Assembly (NCBI GenBank): GCA_946482385.1
Contig: CAMLRI010000116.1
Location: 1 to 6,853, forward strand
Direction: 5' to 3'
From: an uncultured Cellvibrio sp.
Lineage (GTDB): Bacteria; Pseudomonadota; Gammaproteobacteria; Pseudomonadales; Cellvibrionaceae
Length of the DNA: 6,853 nt
Part shown: in pieces, positions 5,369 through 6,853 of the stretch
Layout: each line of letters begins with the position of its first letter
Numbering within the stretch: position 1 is the first letter of the stretch
Program-made: the position numbers and the translations under genes
Notes under the pieces: generated by a model
What the model was told of the DNA's origin: nothing
The model's database searches: none
What the model saw: only the letters and a program-made list of their open reading frames with translations

Positions 5369-6601
5369 ATGATTGAATTCGTTTCCCAAAATAATAAAAA
5401 AAATCTAATTTTATTTATACATGGTTTCTGCGGAGACGAGACAACCTGGAGAAATGGTGAAGCTAAGTCATTTCCTGAATTACTTTCTGATGCTTCAGAA
5501 ATATCAGAAAACTTTGATATTGCCCTTTTCTCATATTTTACCAAGCTACTGAATTTATTTGCTAAAGCTGGAAATGTCTCAACCTTTATAAAGCGAATGT
5601 TCGGCACATCACATGGGAAACTTGCAAAAAACGTAAGCCTTGAGGAGATAGGTAGCTTACTTAGAACTGAAATTCGTTTCAGGTTACAAACTTACGAAAA
5701 CATCATTATTGTGGCGCACAGCATGGGTGGATTGGTTGCCAAAAGCGCAATAACAAAAGATATTGAAGAAGGATTGCCATCAAAAATAAAGCTTTTTATT
5801 TCCTTAGCCGTTCCTCATCAAGGTGCCGAACCTGCAACATTTGGTAAACTTATAAGCGACAACCTTCAAATAGAAGAGCTGTCCCCACTCAATAATTTCA
5901 TTCACACGATCAATGACCTTTGGCTAAAAACCAGTTTAAGACCTACAACTAAATATTTCTATGGTGCTTACGACTCTGTTGTCAAGAAAACAAGTGCCTC
6001 GCCAATAGATAAAGACAAGTCAGATACAATATCTGTAGATGAGGATCACACCAGTATTACAAAACCCCTAAATGCCAGCAGCATGACATTTATAGCGGTT
6101 AAACAAGTAATTTTAGACTTTGAGAAAAATGATCCTGGAATATCTTCTTTGGAAATAAAACAACTTGAAGACGAAACAGAATTCAATGATGAATTATTTG
6201 TCTTAAAGCTGATATCTGCTGATATTCACAGCTCAACGATTAGAGAAGCCAAAGAAGCTTTTCTGAATGCCGAATATATTAGAAAAATATTTAGCAGCTC
6301 ATCAGATCAAAAAAGACTATTTGAGCTTTATGCAAAAATTCGAAAAGTCTATCAAAATAGCTACTCAAAGTATGTTCACGATGGCATACCAAACTCGGGA
6401 TTACTTCTAGCAGACGTACATGAAACAATAATAAAAGAAGATAAGCAATTTCTAGATACATTTATTATTTTTATAAATGCTATACATAAACAAGGAATGC
6501 TTCATCAGCTTGCCAATTCAGAAAGTGAAAACATTTGGTGGGTAAAGGATGGTTCTTTAGATGTTCTTCGTGGCTTATTAGCGGAGAAAGAAAGTGACTA
6601 A
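5369..6601 (+). CDS. Alpha/beta hydrolase effector of a putative ABC three-component (ABC-3C) system
   Basis: This 410-residue protein starts at ATG 5369. An in-frame TAA at 5363-5365 rules out a longer form, and AAGG (5358-5361) gives a weak ribosome site. The N-terminal half (1 to about 240) is a serine hydrolase: strand plus HGF (18-20) for the oxyanion region, nucleophile elbow HSMGG (Ser118), VPHQG (148-152), acid Asp202 in GAYDSV, and His227 in DEDHTS. The triad is complete. There is no signal peptide or membrane segment, so it is cytoplasmic. The C-terminal part (about 265-410) is helical and ends with GMLHQLANS then WW, resembling the C-terminal domains that attach effectors to ABC-3C systems. 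The next gene starts inside its last codons. The gene is AT-rich and uses AGA arginine codons, unlike the left-hand genes, which suggests transfer. The substrate is unknown: lipid, ester or peptide are all possible. The hydrolase call is sure; the ABC-3C assignment is likely. Confidence 0.82.
   Translation: MIEFVSQNNKKNLILFIHGFCGDETTWRNGEAKSFPELLSDASEISENFDIALFSYFTKLLNLFAKAGNVSTFIKRMFGTSHGKLAKNVSLEEIGSLLRTEIRFRLQTYENIIIVAHSMGGLVAKSAITKDIEEGLPSKIKLFISLAVPHQGAEPATFGKLISDNLQIEELSPLNNFIHTINDLWLKTSLRPTTKYFYGAYDSVVKKTSASPIDKDKSDTISVDEDHTSITKPLNASSMTFIAVKQVILDFEKNDPGISSLEIKQLEDETEFNDELFVLKLISADIHSSTIREAKEAFLNAEYIRKIFSSSSDQKRLFELYAKIRKVYQNSYSKYVHDGIPNSGLLLADVHETIIKEDKQFLDTFIIFINAIHKQGMLHQLANSESENIWWVKDGSLDVLRGLLAEKESD
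6583..6586 (+). promoter_or_regulatory. Ribosome binding site that sets the GTG start of the next gene
   Basis: GGAG sits 7 bases before GTG 6594. The frame has a TAG at 6579-6581 and no ATG between it and 6594, so GTG is the only credible start near this signal. Confidence 0.65.
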
Positions 6602-6853
6602 TCTTCCATATATCCAACCCGAGAGGGATCTGCATTACAATCTGGGAGTGTTGCTTCTTATATTGAACAAGCTTGCACAAACAAAGAAAAATAAAAAAGT
6701 CTTAACCATAGACAAGATGCAATCATTTTACTTTTTAGTAACGCGACCTGCTTTTTTAAATAAAGTATTAAATTTGGCAGGCAAACCACAGCTCATAATT
6801 GATGATTCTGATTATTATACTGTTGACACTCTCTCGGTTAATGTGGATGAACT
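6594..6853 (+). CDS. Putative ABC-3C middle component, 3'-truncated by window edge
   Basis: The frame starts at GTG 6594, overlaps the hydrolase gene by 8 bases, and stays open to the end of the window, giving 86 full codons. The overlap implies co-translation in one operon. The visible protein begins TNLPYIQPERDLHYN. It continues with a hydrophobic helix (VLLLILNKL, 19-27), a basic patch (KKNKK, 31-35), a helix with SFYFLVTRPAFLNKVLN (44-60), and an acidic turn with IDDSDYYTVDTLSVN. It has no signal peptide and no catalytic motif that I can see. Small proteins with a similar N-terminus, encoded between a C-terminal-domain effector and an ABC ATPase, are the middle components of ABC-3C systems. 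The family call comes from remembered similarity and context, not from a search. An unrelated small partner protein of the hydrolase is the alternative. Confidence 0.6.
   Translation, partial: MTNLPYIQPERDLHYNLGVLLLILNKLAQTKKNKKVLTIDKMQSFYFLVTRPAFLNKVLNLAGKPQLIIDDSDYYTVDTLSVNVDE

Noticed and set aside
5207..5389. 60-codon - strand frame across the leader of the hydrolase gene
   Set aside because: It begins with TTG inside the hydrolase gene, has no Shine-Dalgarno, and matches nothing I recognise.

Overview
The window looks like a chromosomal segment of a gammaproteobacterium. The evidence is the fused lysophospholipid transporter/Aas protein, a lipoprotein with a GlyGly-CTERM-like tail, and GC-rich coding sequence (39 of 60 bases are G or C in 1741-1800). 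A Cellvibrio-like lineage is possible, but this is a low-confidence guess because nothing here fixes the genus.

The left part (1-4739) is housekeeping-like and all on the + strand. It opens inside a large gene for a membrane transporter fused to the two Aas enzyme domains (lysophospholipid import, re-acylation and acyl activation). That gene overlaps by 4 bases (ATGA) the start of an exported metal-dependent amidohydrolase. Just after the amidohydrolase is a 54-bp perfect-ended miniature inverted-repeat element flanked by CTAA duplications, which looks like an IS5-type MITE. Next comes a lipoprotein gene with a lipobox at the N-terminus and a Gly-rich, transmembrane, basic tail at the C-terminus (the 'rhombotail' architecture). 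Together these genes suggest envelope maintenance, although only the first has a well-established role.

The 629-bp gap (4740-5368) holds no convincing gene. It contains a weak terminator, several hairpins including a REP-like one, and then a change in base composition. Close to the next gene it carries a cluster of palindromes that look like operator or leader structures.

The right part (about 5210 to the end) is AT-rich (22 of 60 and 16 of 60 G+C in two sampled lines) and looks like an acquired island. Its first gene is an alpha/beta hydrolase with an intact Ser-Asp-His triad, followed by a helical C-terminal domain. It overlaps by 8 bases a second gene that runs off the window. The arrangement and residues match an ABC three-component (ABC-3C) conflict system: effector with C-terminal domain, then a small middle component, then (predicted just outside the window) an ABC ATPase. 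This is the most interesting part of the window. The hydrolase would be the effector, with the middle component and ATPase acting as its sensor and gate.
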